A program made the translations under genes and the position numbers. Of a stretch of DNA of 64,000 bases, positions 16,330-24,249 are shown piece after piece. This stretch comes from Acetobacter cibinongensis (lineage in GTDB: Bacteria; Pseudomonadota; Alphaproteobacteria; Acetobacterales; Acetobacteraceae): assembly GCF_000963925.1 (NCBI RefSeq), contig NZ_BAMV01000017.1:1-64000 (forward strand), written 5' to 3'. Positions within the stretch are counted from its first letter, which is position 1; every line of letters starts with the position of its first letter. The notes beneath the pieces are model-generated. The model saw only the letters and a list, made by a program, of their open reading frames with translations. It was not told where the DNA came from and did no database searches.

Positions 16330-16950
16330 GTGCGTATTATTGCTGGGGCCAGAAAGGGCCGTATTCTTGTAGCCCCTGCGGGCGCCACTACGCGGCCAAC
16401 AGCAGACCGGGTGCGACAGGCTCTGTTTGACATGCTGCTTCATGCACCATGGGGGGGAGCCTCTGTCCTGACGGGTGCCCATGTGCTGGACGCCTTTGCT
16501 GGCACCGGCGCTCTGGGGCTGGAAGCCCTGTCCCGCGGTGCAGCGTCCGCCAGTTTTTTTGAAACTGACCGTGCCGCCCTGGCCGCTTTACGCAGCAATA
16601 TTGCAGGCTGTGGCTGGAAAGAGACCTGCACCGTCCTGCCGCGTGATGTTACAAAACCACCACGAGCAAGAACAGCCTGCTCCCTGATCTTTATAGACCC
16701 TCCTTACCGGCAGGGTCTTCCCGCCCGCACGCTGGCGGCCCTTGCTGCACAGGGTTGGGTTGCTGACGGCGCACTGGCTGTTATTGAAACCGCCGCAGAT
16801 GAGGCCCTGCCACTTGCGGACCTATCCAACCCTGGCCCTATGGCTCCTGATAGCGTGGACGGGGAGCCTGTTCCGCCTCCGGCTTATGCAGGCGTTCTAC
16901 TGGCTGAGCGCAAACATGGTGCAGCGCGCCTTTCCGTGTGGCGGCTATAA
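16330..16950 (+). CDS. rsmD: 16S rRNA (guanine(966)-N2)-methyltransferase
   Basis: 206-residue SAM-dependent methyltransferase acting on G966 of 16S rRNA. The N-terminus MRIIAGARKGRILVAP and the RPTADRVRQALFDML segment are RsmD signatures. The SAM-binding motif is VLDAFAGTGALGLEAL (about 52-67) and the catalytic motif is DPPY at 123-126. The start is GTG at 16330, two bases after rluB. A sharp drop in similarity after about residue 165 is normal for this family. Confidence 0.93.
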   Translation: MRIIAGARKGRILVAPAGATTRPTADRVRQALFDMLLHAPWGGASVLTGAHVLDAFAGTGALGLEALSRGAASASFFETDRAALAALRSNIAGCGWKETCTVLPRDVTKPPRARTACSLIFIDPPYRQGLPARTLAALAAQGWVADGALAVIETAADEALPLADLSNPGPMAPDSVDGEPVPPPAYAGVLLAERKHGAARLSVWRL

Positions 16951-17060
16951 ATCCGATTTGTTGCGCCTGCTCCCAACAGAAGGCTGGCAGGAGTAGGCAG
17001 GGTGCGCTAAACGGTCAGACACTCTTTTATGAATAGAAACACGATGAAACGGGGTCACTA

Positions 17061-17642
17061 ATGGCTGGCAGCGTTAATAAAGTTATTTTGGTCGGTAACC
17101 TGGGCAAAGACCCGGAAGCCCGCACCAGCCAGAGCGGCATGAAAATTGTGTCCTTCCCGCTGGCAACAAGTGACACCTGGAACGACAAGCAGTCTGGTGA
17201 ACGCCGCGAGCGGACAGAATGGCACCGTGTGGTGATTTTCAATGATCGTCTGGCTGATGTTGCGGAGCGTTTTCTGCGCAAAGGCCGCAAGGTTTACCTT
17301 GAAGGGGCGTTGCAGACCCGCAAATGGACCGACCAATCCGGGCAGGAACGCTACACAACTGAAGTGATTGTGGAACGCTTCCGCGGTGAACTGGTCTTGC
17401 TTGATAGCCGCGCTGGTGGCGATGATGAGCAAGGCGGTGGTGGTGGCTATGGTGGCGGCGGTTACGGCGGCGGCAGCTATGGCGGCGGGAATAGTGGTTA
17501 CGGCGGCGGTCAGCGCGGTGGGGATGACTTTGGTGGTGGCTCGGCCCCGCGCCAGAATACCCCCTCACGCGGTGGCAATGCATCTGGCGGGTGGGACGCC
17601 CCCAGTGGCAATAACGACCTGGACGACGAAATTCCTTTCTAA
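17061..17642 (+). CDS. ssb: Single-stranded DNA-binding protein
   Basis: 193-residue SSB that coats single-stranded DNA in replication, recombination and repair. The N-terminal OB fold (about residues 1-112) starts [19 protein letters not shown] and contains [20 protein letters not shown] long Gly/Tyr-rich disordered linker follows (about 125-170), with short direct repeats at DNA level. The C-terminal acidic tip DDEIPF is the canonical docking site for SSB-interacting proteins. It has its own 110-bp upstream region. Confidence 0.96.
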   Translation: MAGSVNKVILVGNLGKDPEARTSQSGMKIVSFPLATSDTWNDKQSGERRERTEWHRVVIFNDRLADVAERFLRKGRKVYLEGALQTRKWTDQSGQERYTTEVIVERFRGELVLLDSRAGGDDEQGGGGGYGGGGYGGGSYGGGNSGYGGGQRGGDDFGGGSAPRQNTPSRGGNASGGWDAPSGNNDLDDEIPF

Positions 17643-17707
17643 AAAACTGTCGTTTCCCTGCTTTGTGCCTTTTTCTGGCCAAGGCAGGCGTCTATGACCT
17701 CTTTGTA

Positions 17708-19027
17708 ATGGATACACAGCACCCTTCTGCACACTGGAAAAACCGGTTTTGTGCTTCGCTCAGCGTTTGCGCAGTATTATGCACAATGCTTCTGCCGTTT
17801 TTCATGTTCTTCAGTCGGGCGCTTTGCGATATTACTGCGACTGTTCTGGGGTGTCTTTTTTTACTCCAGTCTGGACTAACTGGTCAGTGGCAGTGGTTAC
17901 GCAAGCCTTGGGTGCTGGCTGCCGCTGCTCTCTGCGCATTAAGCCTTATTTCTTCTGTGCATATGCAGAACATGGGAGCTATTGCGCAGGCAGCCTGCCT
18001 GCCACGCTTGTTCCTGATTACTGCGGCTACAGAAAACTGGGTTTTGACCCGCAATAACCGGCGCCTTCTTCTTAGTGGCGTGTTTCTGCTTCTGGCAGTG
18101 TGGCTGATAAGCCAATGCTGGGAACAGTATTTTACCGGAACAAACCTTATTGGGGCTCCAGCCTGGCTGGATGGCTCCCTGACCGGTCCGTTTATAAAAC
18201 CGCGTGCAGGCTTTACGTTTCTCATGCTTTTCTTCCCCGGTATTATGCCGGTGGTGCTGTACGCCTTGAAAAGGCGGAGTTGTGTAGCAAAGCTGGCAGG
18301 CGTTGCCCTTCTGCTGCTTTCCGTGTTGACCATGGTCTTTATCGGGCAGCGCATGAGTACCGTTCTGATGATGTTTGGCCTGTTTTTGACAGCCCTGATG
18401 GTGCGGCAGTTTCGCTGGCCATTTGTTGGGGTCATTTTAGGCATGATAGCCGCCCTTATCAGCCTGCCGCTGCTTTCCCCGCCCACTTATGCCAAGCTGG
18501 TCATCAAATTTTCAGATCAGCTTCAGCATTTTTCAACCAGTGATTACGGACAGCTGTTTAAAAAAGCCACCATCATGGTTCTTAACCACCCTGTTTTAGG
18601 GCTGGGGATGGATGGATTCCGGAATTTTTGCCATCTGAGCCTGCAAAGTAATGTGCCGGCACTTGTGGGGCTGCCTTCACTTGAAAGTCCTGCACCGCTG
18701 GGATGCAATATTCACCCGCACAACTATTACCTTCAAATTGCGACAACAGCAGGGTTGCCGGGCCTTTTTGCTTTTTGTGCACTGATTTTTTTCTGGTTAC
18801 GCGCGGGCTGGCAACGCCTTAACCCCATCCAACATTCCAAACAGGCTATGTTGCTGGTGATGTGCTGCACGGTTTTGTGGCCCATTACCTCAACAAGTGC
18901 TTTCTTTACCTTTCCAACAGCGGGATGGATTTTTCTGTTCGCTGGTTGGCTTTTGGCGGAAAGCAAGGCGAATGCGGATGCCCCAGCAACCGTTAATGCA
19001 TGCCCCATATCTGAAAAACAGACATAA
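17708..19027 (+). CDS. O-antigen ligase/polymerase-like membrane protein
   Basis: About 439 residues with roughly ten to twelve hydrophobic TM segments and a large periplasmic loop in the second half, the Wzy_C/WaaL layout. The loop contains GMDGFRNFCHL and NIHPHNYYLQIATTAGLPG, the latter with the His-rich motif of O-antigen ligases and polymerases. It therefore likely joins or polymerises lipid-linked glycans in the periplasm. The start is ATG 17708 (MDTQHP); the open frame reaches back to 17663. It stands alone between ssb and dksA, about 8.8 kb from the rhamnose cluster. Confidence 0.83.
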   Translation: MDTQHPSAHWKNRFCASLSVCAVLCTMLLPFFMFFSRALCDITATVLGCLFLLQSGLTGQWQWLRKPWVLAAAALCALSLISSVHMQNMGAIAQAACLPRLFLITAATENWVLTRNNRRLLLSGVFLLLAVWLISQCWEQYFTGTNLIGAPAWLDGSLTGPFIKPRAGFTFLMLFFPGIMPVVLYALKRRSCVAKLAGVALLLLSVLTMVFIGQRMSTVLMMFGLFLTALMVRQFRWPFVGVILGMIAALISLPLLSPPTYAKLVIKFSDQLQHFSTSDYGQLFKKATIMVLNHPVLGLGMDGFRNFCHLSLQSNVPALVGLPSLESPAPLGCNIHPHNYYLQIATTAGLPGLFAFCALIFFWLRAGWQRLNPIQHSKQAMLLVMCCTVLWPITSTSAFFTFPTAGWIFLFAGWLLAESKANADAPATVNACPISEKQT

Positions 19028-19210
19028 ATATTTCCTTTAAGTCTTAATAAAACAGACATATTGCTGCTCAGGTAAACGTGATTATAAAACTCAAATGCGT
19101 TTTCTTGCCTGAGTAATGCATTATCTTCTTGGCGTATTGTTCTACCACCGCTATAAGCCGCGCATTCTTTCAAGGCAGTGCTTCTGTCATTGCAAAGGCT
19201 GATAACGACC

Positions 19211-19624
19211 ATGATTACTTTACCGCCCGACTATCGCCCGTCAGACGACGAAGAGTTCATGAACTCTCTTCAGACGGAATATTTCAGACAGAAACTTCTC
19301 AAATGGCGTGCCGAGCTGCTGAAAGAAGCAGGCGATACCCTTGCCAGCCTGTCTGAAGGCGGGATCCATGAAGCCGATATTACCGACCGTGCCAGCGTAG
19401 AAACGGACCGTGCGCTTGAACTCCGCACCCGTGACCGCGCCCGCAAACTGATTGGCAAAATCAATCTTGCCCTTCAGCGCATTGAGAACGGGTCTTACGG
19501 CTACTGTGAAGAAACCGGTGAGCCCATCGCCCTACGCCGCCTTGAAGCGCGCCCCATTGCAACCCTGTCCATTGAGGCGCAGGAACAGCATGAGCGGATG
19601 GAAAAAACACATCGCGATGATTAA
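19211..19624 (+). CDS. dksA: RNA polymerase-binding transcription factor DksA
   Basis: 137-residue coiled-coil protein that inserts into the RNA polymerase secondary channel and acts with ppGpp. The coiled-coil region spans about 20-90 and the globular zinc-finger-like domain follows. Only Cys99 of the four usual zinc cysteines is present; the others are Thr102, Ser120 and Ala123 (YGYCEETGEP and ATLSIEAQ). This loss is common in alphaproteobacterial DksA and suggests a fold stabilised without bound zinc. The start is ATG 19211 (MITLPPDYRPS); the longer frame from 19178 lacks family similarity. tRNA-Thr follows 65 bp downstream. Confidence 0.95.
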   Translation: MITLPPDYRPSDDEEFMNSLQTEYFRQKLLKWRAELLKEAGDTLASLSEGGIHEADITDRASVETDRALELRTRDRARKLIGKINLALQRIENGSYGYCEETGEPIALRRLEARPIATLSIEAQEQHERMEKTHRDD

Positions 19625-19689
19625 TTCTGCACTTTTTGCAGAAACACACTTGCGGCGGAGCCTGTGAGAGGCTAGAACCCCGCCAGAAA

Positions 19690-19764
<75 letters not shown>

Positions 19765-19854
19765 TAAATTCTCTACATTTTGAAATTTCTGGTGGCTTTG
19801 TAGCGTCTTTGGTCACGTGTAATCGGTGCCAACCAAAACGTCCGTCTACCCCAC

Positions 19855-19885
19855 TAAAAAAGGGATGCGACCTGATGCATCCCTT
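19855..19885 (-). terminator. Rho-independent terminator of the small lipoprotein gene
   Basis: A 9-bp stem (AAGGGATGC at 19860-19868 with GCATCCCTT at 19877-19885) lies 34 bp past the stop at 19920. On the minus strand the stem runs into six T. It may also stop readthrough from the tRNA side, although the plus-strand U tract is weak. Confidence 0.85.
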
Positions 19886-19919
19886 CCCCAAAAGACTTTT
19901 CTTTATAAAATTTGGCTAA

Positions 19920-20258
19920 CTAGCGTGGACCGCCGGGCCCACCGGGCCCGTTCTGCCGCCCACGGTCGGGGCCACCTCCATTGTGACGAAAGCCATTATG
20001 GTCTGAGGGGCGTCCCGGCCCACGGTTATCCCGTGGCCCATTACCGGGCGGCCTGCCCGGTGGCATCTGGCGTGTGAACTGCGGCCGCACCCGGCGGTCT
20101 GCATAGCCCCAACGAGAGCCTGGGCCGTACCCATAATAATCATCGTAACGCGGGCCGTAGCCGGAATACTGGTAGGAGGTATATCCCCCCACCGGGCCAG
20201 CACACGCTGAGAGAGAACCCACCATAGCGAGACAAAGCAGCAAGGGTATGCGTTTCAT
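19920..20258 (-). CDS. Small Gly/Pro/Arg-rich lipoprotein, function unknown
   Basis: 112-residue predicted lipoprotein. A signal peptide with lipobox LSAC (Cys19) is followed by a Tyr/Gly-rich segment (about 25-52) and a low-complexity, positively charged Gly/Pro/Arg/Asn C-terminus. A clear GGGGAGAGGA ribosome-binding site precedes the ATG, and a strong terminator follows, so the gene is very probably real. The repetitive basic composition suggests an unfolded surface or periplasmic protein, perhaps contacting peptidoglycan or polysaccharide; that is only inference. No family is recognised. Confidence 0.75.
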   Translation of the reverse strand: MKRIPLLLCLAMVGSLSACAGPVGGYTSYQYSGYGPRYDDYYGYGPGSRWGYADRRVRPQFTRQMPPGRPPGNGPRDNRGPGRPSDHNGFRHNGGGPDRGRQNGPGGPGGPR

Positions 20259-20302
20259 TGTATCCTCTCCCCCATACGGGCGTGCGTTACAGTTGATCGG
20301 GC

Positions 20303-21565
20303 TTAGGCCTCTGCTTTGACCAAAATATGGTGCTTTTTGCCCGAAGAAAGGCGAATGGCACCCTCTACCGCGTCAGCCTGCGTAACCAGTTGGTTTTCAT
20401 CCGTCACAGGAATGGTGTTCACACGCGCACCGCCCCCACGCACCAAACGCCGGGCTTCGCCATTGGTTTTCACAAGACCCGATTCCGCCAACAGACGGAA
20501 AACCGGTATGCCTGCACTCAGCTCTGCTGCCGCAACGTGGTAGACAGGCAAGTCAGCCGCTGCAACATGGCCTTCTTCAAAGGTTTTGCGGGCGGCCTCC
20601 GCTGCGGCCTCCGCTGCGGCGCGCCCATGGCACAGGGCTGTGGCTTCTGTTGCCAGAATTTTCTTGGCTTCGTTAATATCCGCGCCCTCAAACGCTTCCA
20701 GGCGTGCACACTCATCCAGCGGCAGGTCCGTAAACAGACGCAGGAAGCGGCCTACGTCTGCATCTTCCGTATTGCGCCAGAACTGCCAGTAATCGAACAC
20801 TGGAAGACGCTGGGCAGAAAGCCAGACCGCACCTTGAGCTGTCTTGCCCATTTTGGCACCGGATGACGTGGTGAGAAGGGGTGTGGTCAGGCCCATCACG
20901 CTTTTCTGGTCAGTCCGGCGCACCAGATCCACACCCGAGACAATATTGCCCCACTGGTCAGACCCACCAAGCTGCAACGTAACCCCATAGCGGCGGTTCA
21001 GTTCGCGGAAGTCGTAAGACTGCAAGATGGAGTAATTGAACTCAAGAAAGGTCAGACCCTGTTCGCGGTCCAGACGGCTCTTGACCGAGTCAAACGCCAG
21101 CATACGGTTGATGGAGAAGTGCACCCCTACATCCCGCAGCAGGTCAATATAAGCCAGCTTGTCCAGCCACTCCGCATTATTGGCCAGAACCGCATCTGAC
21201 GGTGCATCCCCAAACGCCAGAAACTGGCGCAGGCACCCTTCTATACCGGCCAGATTGGTTGTGATTGTCTCTTCCGTCATCAGCCTGCGGGCTTCTTCCC
21301 GGAAAGACGGGTCCCCAATCCGGGCAGTGCCACCGCCCATGAGCGCCACAGGGCGGTGCCCATGTTTTTGCAGCAAACGCAACATCATGATCTGGATAAG
21401 ACTTCCCACATGCAGGCTGTCTGCTGTGGGATCAAAGCCGATATACGCGGCCACAGACCCTTTTGCCATGGCATCATCCAGTGCTTTTTCATCCGTGCAC
21501 TGAAAGAGGAAGCCACGTGCAGCGGCTTCCTGCATGAAAGGACTCGTGTACCCGTTCTCGACCAT
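20303..21565 (-). CDS. tyrS: Tyrosyl-tRNA synthetase
   Basis: 420-residue class I aminoacyl-tRNA synthetase charging tRNA-Tyr. The HIGH-type motif is HVGS at residues 52-55 ([11 protein letters not shown]), and the KMSKS-type loop is [11 protein letters not shown], the usual bacterial TyrRS variant. [10 protein letters not shown] is the tyrosine-pocket motif. A C-terminal S4-like RNA-binding domain is present ([16 protein letters not shown]). A short repeat (CCTCCGCTGCGG twice near 20595-20618) encodes Ala/Glu in the linker. It is likely an independent unit with tldD upstream. Confidence 0.96.
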   Translation of the reverse strand: MVENGYTSPFMQEAAARGFLFQCTDEKALDDAMAKGSVAAYIGFDPTADSLHVGSLIQIMMLRLLQKHGHRPVALMGGGTARIGDPSFREEARRLMTEETITTNLAGIEGCLRQFLAFGDAPSDAVLANNAEWLDKLAYIDLLRDVGVHFSINRMLAFDSVKSRLDREQGLTFLEFNYSILQSYDFRELNRRYGVTLQLGGSDQWGNIVSGVDLVRRTDQKSVMGLTTPLLTTSSGAKMGKTAQGAVWLSAQRLPVFDYWQFWRNTEDADVGRFLRLFTDLPLDECARLEAFEGADINEAKKILATEATALCHGRAAAEAAAEAARKTFEEGHVAAADLPVYHVAAAELSAGIPVFRLLAESGLVKTNGEARRLVRGGGARVNTIPVTDENQLVTQADAVEGAIRLSSGKKHHILVKAEA

Positions 21566-21673
21566 TTTCTTACCCTGTTATTTCCCGGCACCTGCGCTAT
21601 GCGCGGCCCTCTGGCCTTGCTCTAGCATGACGGCACGGGTGACCCAATCGTGTTTGCTGTCTTTTGTAGCCGT

Positions 21674-23131
21674 TCAGGCCGTGCCACCTACGGTCAGGCC
21701 TGTCATTTTCAACGTTGGCTGCCCTACGCCCACTGGTACGCCCTGCCCCGCTTTGCCGCAGGTACCAATACCGGGGTCCAGCTCCATATCCTTCCCGATC
21801 ATGGAAACCTGTGTCATGGCCTCGGCCCCGCTCCCAATCAGCGTAGCGCCTTTGACTGGTGCCGTGATTTTTCCATCTTCCACCAGATAGGCTTCCGAAG
21901 CGGAAAACACGAATTTTCCTGACGTGATATCAACCTGACCACCTCCGAAATGCACAGCATACAGGCCACGTTTCATGGACCGGATCATCTCTTCCGTAGA
22001 AGCCTGACCTGGCAGCATGAGCGTATTGGTCATGCGGGGGAGTGGCACATGCGCGTAGGACTGACGGCGACCATTGCCTGTAGGGGCCATGTTCATGAGG
22101 CGGGCATTCTGCCGGTCCTGCAAATACCCCGTGAGAATACCATCTTCAATCAGGACAGTCCGGCTGGTTGGTGTGCCTTCATCATCCACAGTCAGACTGC
22201 CGCGGCGGTCAGGCAGGGAGCCATCATCAATCACTGTCACGCCGGGGGCTGCAATCCGCTTCCCCATAAGGCCAGCAAAAGCCGAAGTTCCCTTACGGTT
22301 AAAGTCACCTTCCAACCCATGACCTACGGCTTCATGCAGCAGGATGCCCGGCCACCCGGCACCCAGCACAACTTCCATCTGCCCGGCAGGGGCCGGACGG
22401 GCTTCCAAAGCAACCAGCGCCTGACGCAGTGCTTCATCCACCGCACCCTGCCATGTTGGCTCTTCCAACAGACGGTTAATTTCATAACGGCCACCCAGAC
22501 CGTGGCTACCGCTTTCCCGCTTACCGCCCTGCTCAACCACAACTGAGACATTCAGGCGCACCAGCGGGCGTAAATCGGCCACACGCACCCCGTCTGCCCG
22601 GATAATCTGCACCGCCTGCCATTCACCAGACAGAGAGGCCATAACCTGTACCACCCGGCTATCCTTGCCGCGCGCATACGCATCAATCTTGGAAAGCAGG
22701 CCCGACCGTGCCGCAAAGTTGCTGTCACCCAGCGGGTTGGCTTCCGTGTAGAGTCGCGTATTGGTCGAACGCGGCGGAGCAGCCAGCGTGCCTGAGCGCC
22801 CTGCCCGCACGGCACTGACCGCATCGGCTGCGCGTTTTAGCGCGGAGCGGCTGAGGTCATCAGAATGGGCGAAACCCGTTTCTTCTCCCAAAACCGAGCG
22901 AAGCCCAAACCCACAGCTTGTATCAAAGGATGCTGAGCGGATAACGCCATCATCCAGAGCAATGCTTTCGCTTTCCCGGTATTCCAGAAACAGTTCACCG
23001 TCATCCATCCCATCCAAAGCATGACGGGTAAGACTTTCCGCTTCATCCCGCGTCAACAGGGCTTCGGGCCGTTTGAAAAACAGGTCATCCGTGACGGCCA
23101 GCGCACCGGGGCTTGTGGGGTAGGATGACAT
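21674..23131 (-). CDS. tldD: Metalloprotease TldD
   Basis: 485-residue zinc metallopeptidase of the TldD/PmbA family, which forms a TldD-TldE heterodimer that degrades unfolded peptides and matures some modified peptides in other bacteria. The catalytic HEAxGH motif is seen as LLHEAVGHGLEGD near residue 264. The C-terminal family signature MIGKDMELDPGIGTCGK is present. ATG 23131 (MSSYPTS) is chosen because GGAG lies eight bases upstream; the GTG two codons earlier is too close to that site. The TldE/PmbA partner is not in the window. Confidence 0.94.
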   Translation of the reverse strand: MSSYPTSPGALAVTDDLFFKRPEALLTRDEAESLTRHALDGMDDGELFLEYRESESIALDDGVIRSASFDTSCGFGLRSVLGEETGFAHSDDLSRSALKRAADAVSAVRAGRSGTLAAPPRSTNTRLYTEANPLGDSNFAARSGLLSKIDAYARGKDSRVVQVMASLSGEWQAVQIIRADGVRVADLRPLVRLNVSVVVEQGGKRESGSHGLGGRYEINRLLEEPTWQGAVDEALRQALVALEARPAPAGQMEVVLGAGWPGILLHEAVGHGLEGDFNRKGTSAFAGLMGKRIAAPGVTVIDDGSLPDRRGSLTVDDEGTPTSRTVLIEDGILTGYLQDRQNARLMNMAPTGNGRRQSYAHVPLPRMTNTLMLPGQASTEEMIRSMKRGLYAVHFGGGQVDITSGKFVFSASEAYLVEDGKITAPVKGATLIGSGAEAMTQVSMIGKDMELDPGIGTCGKAGQGVPVGVGQPTLKMTGLTVGGTA

Positions 23132-23537
23132 GAACACTTCTCCTGAACAGGATTACACGAAAGCAAGGGCTTGGCCCTCAATAAACACAACATAAACAGT
23201 TCAGGCTTGCGGCAAAACCCGCATCCTTGCCTGCTTTCCGTTTTCTCTCCCCGTAGGCCCTTATGCGAAAGCCTTGGCAGAGCAAGATATGGGCCTCGTG
23301 CGTGGGAGAAAAAAGGGGGAGCCTCTAACGGCCTCACACCAAAGCACGAGAAACCAGCTTTTGGTGCCTGACCGCCCATACTGTTTTACCTGTAACAGGT
23401 TCAACCATGCCCGGCATACACGCATAAAAAATGTCAGGGCTGTTTTAAAAAAGTCTCTACAAGGAAATATATTTTACAAAAACTTCCCGCACTATCCTGG
23501 ACATTTAGGCATCCAGAATAATGCAAGATCTGCCACA
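23132..23537. other. 406-bp gene-less interval upstream of tldD
   Basis: No open frame here looks coding on either strand. It must hold the tldD promoter and the 3' end of the phosphatase transcript. A 13-bp palindrome with one central base (ACCTGT-A-ACAGGT, 23388-23400) is the only clear symmetry. I could not match it to any known RNA family by eye. Confidence 0.45.
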
Positions 23538-24233
23538 TCAAATACCGGGCAGTTCATTTACCGTCACCACGCGCCAGCCTTCTTCCAGCCGTTCCAGAAT
23601 GGTAAGAGAAATATTCTGGATAGAAAAATGCAATGCAGTTTCAGCATGAATACGCAAGGCATGTGCCAGAGCTGCACGAATGGCACCCCCATGGCTTACA
23701 GCAACAACATCCTGCCCGGCATAGGTTTCTGCCAAACGGTCGAGCCCACGTCCTACACGGGCGCACACATCAATCATGCTCTCACCTTTGGGAGGGCATT
23801 CTGTGGCGGCAACGGACCAGAAAGGATGTGCCGCCAGATGTAAGTGCTGCGGCAGCTCTCCATGTGGCATACCCTGCCATTCACCAAGGTTCTGCTCTAT
23901 CAAAGCAGGTTCAACTGTCAGAGCACTTGGGCCGTATCCGGCGTCCTGAATGGCCTCTGCTGTTTTGCGGGTACGGGAAAGGGGGCTGACAAGCCACTGC
24001 GCCTTTTTGGGGAGCCGCGCGGCCAGAGCCTCATACATCGGACGTTGAGCGATCAGGCTGTCTGGGCAAAGCGGCACATCCAGCGTGCCATACAGGCTCA
24101 TACGGGCATTCTGTTCAACCAGCGCGTGCCGGATCAGCCAGAACCGCGTAATGCCGGAAGCAAGTTGCGGGGTATCAAGAAAATTGCCTTGATTGATTTG
24201 CTTGGTCGGGAGGGTCGCCGTTTGTATCGTCAT
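23538..24233 (-). CDS. Histidine phosphatase (phosphoglycerate mutase-like) family protein
   Basis: 231-residue predicted phosphatase. The catalytic motif is LIRHALVEQN with Arg35 and His36 (RHA in place of the more common RHG), followed by SPLSRTRKTA (Arg87), a putative acid in ALIEQNLGEWQG (Glu113) and the second catalytic His181 in AVSHGGAIRAAL. This is the PhoE/CobC-like branch, acting on small phosphomonoesters; the substrate cannot be named. The start is ATG 24233 (MTIQTATLP), 16 bp past the stop of the PLP-fold gene, so the two are probably cotranscribed. No cobalamin genes are nearby to support an alpha-ribazole phosphatase role. Confidence 0.85.
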   Translation of the reverse strand: MTIQTATLPTKQINQGNFLDTPQLASGITRFWLIRHALVEQNARMSLYGTLDVPLCPDSLIAQRPMYEALAARLPKKAQWLVSPLSRTRKTAEAIQDAGYGPSALTVEPALIEQNLGEWQGMPHGELPQHLHLAAHPFWSVAATECPPKGESMIDVCARVGRGLDRLAETYAGQDVVAVSHGGAIRAALAHALRIHAETALHFSIQNISLTILERLEEGWRVVTVNELPGI

Positions 24234-24249
24234 AGTGTCCGTTGTGCTG

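Noticed and set aside
23538-24233. Histidine phosphatase as CobC of cobalamin synthesis
   Set aside because: It pairs with a PLP protein, which recalls CobC and CobD, but that PLP core is class V-like, much longer than CobD, and no other cobalamin gene is near.
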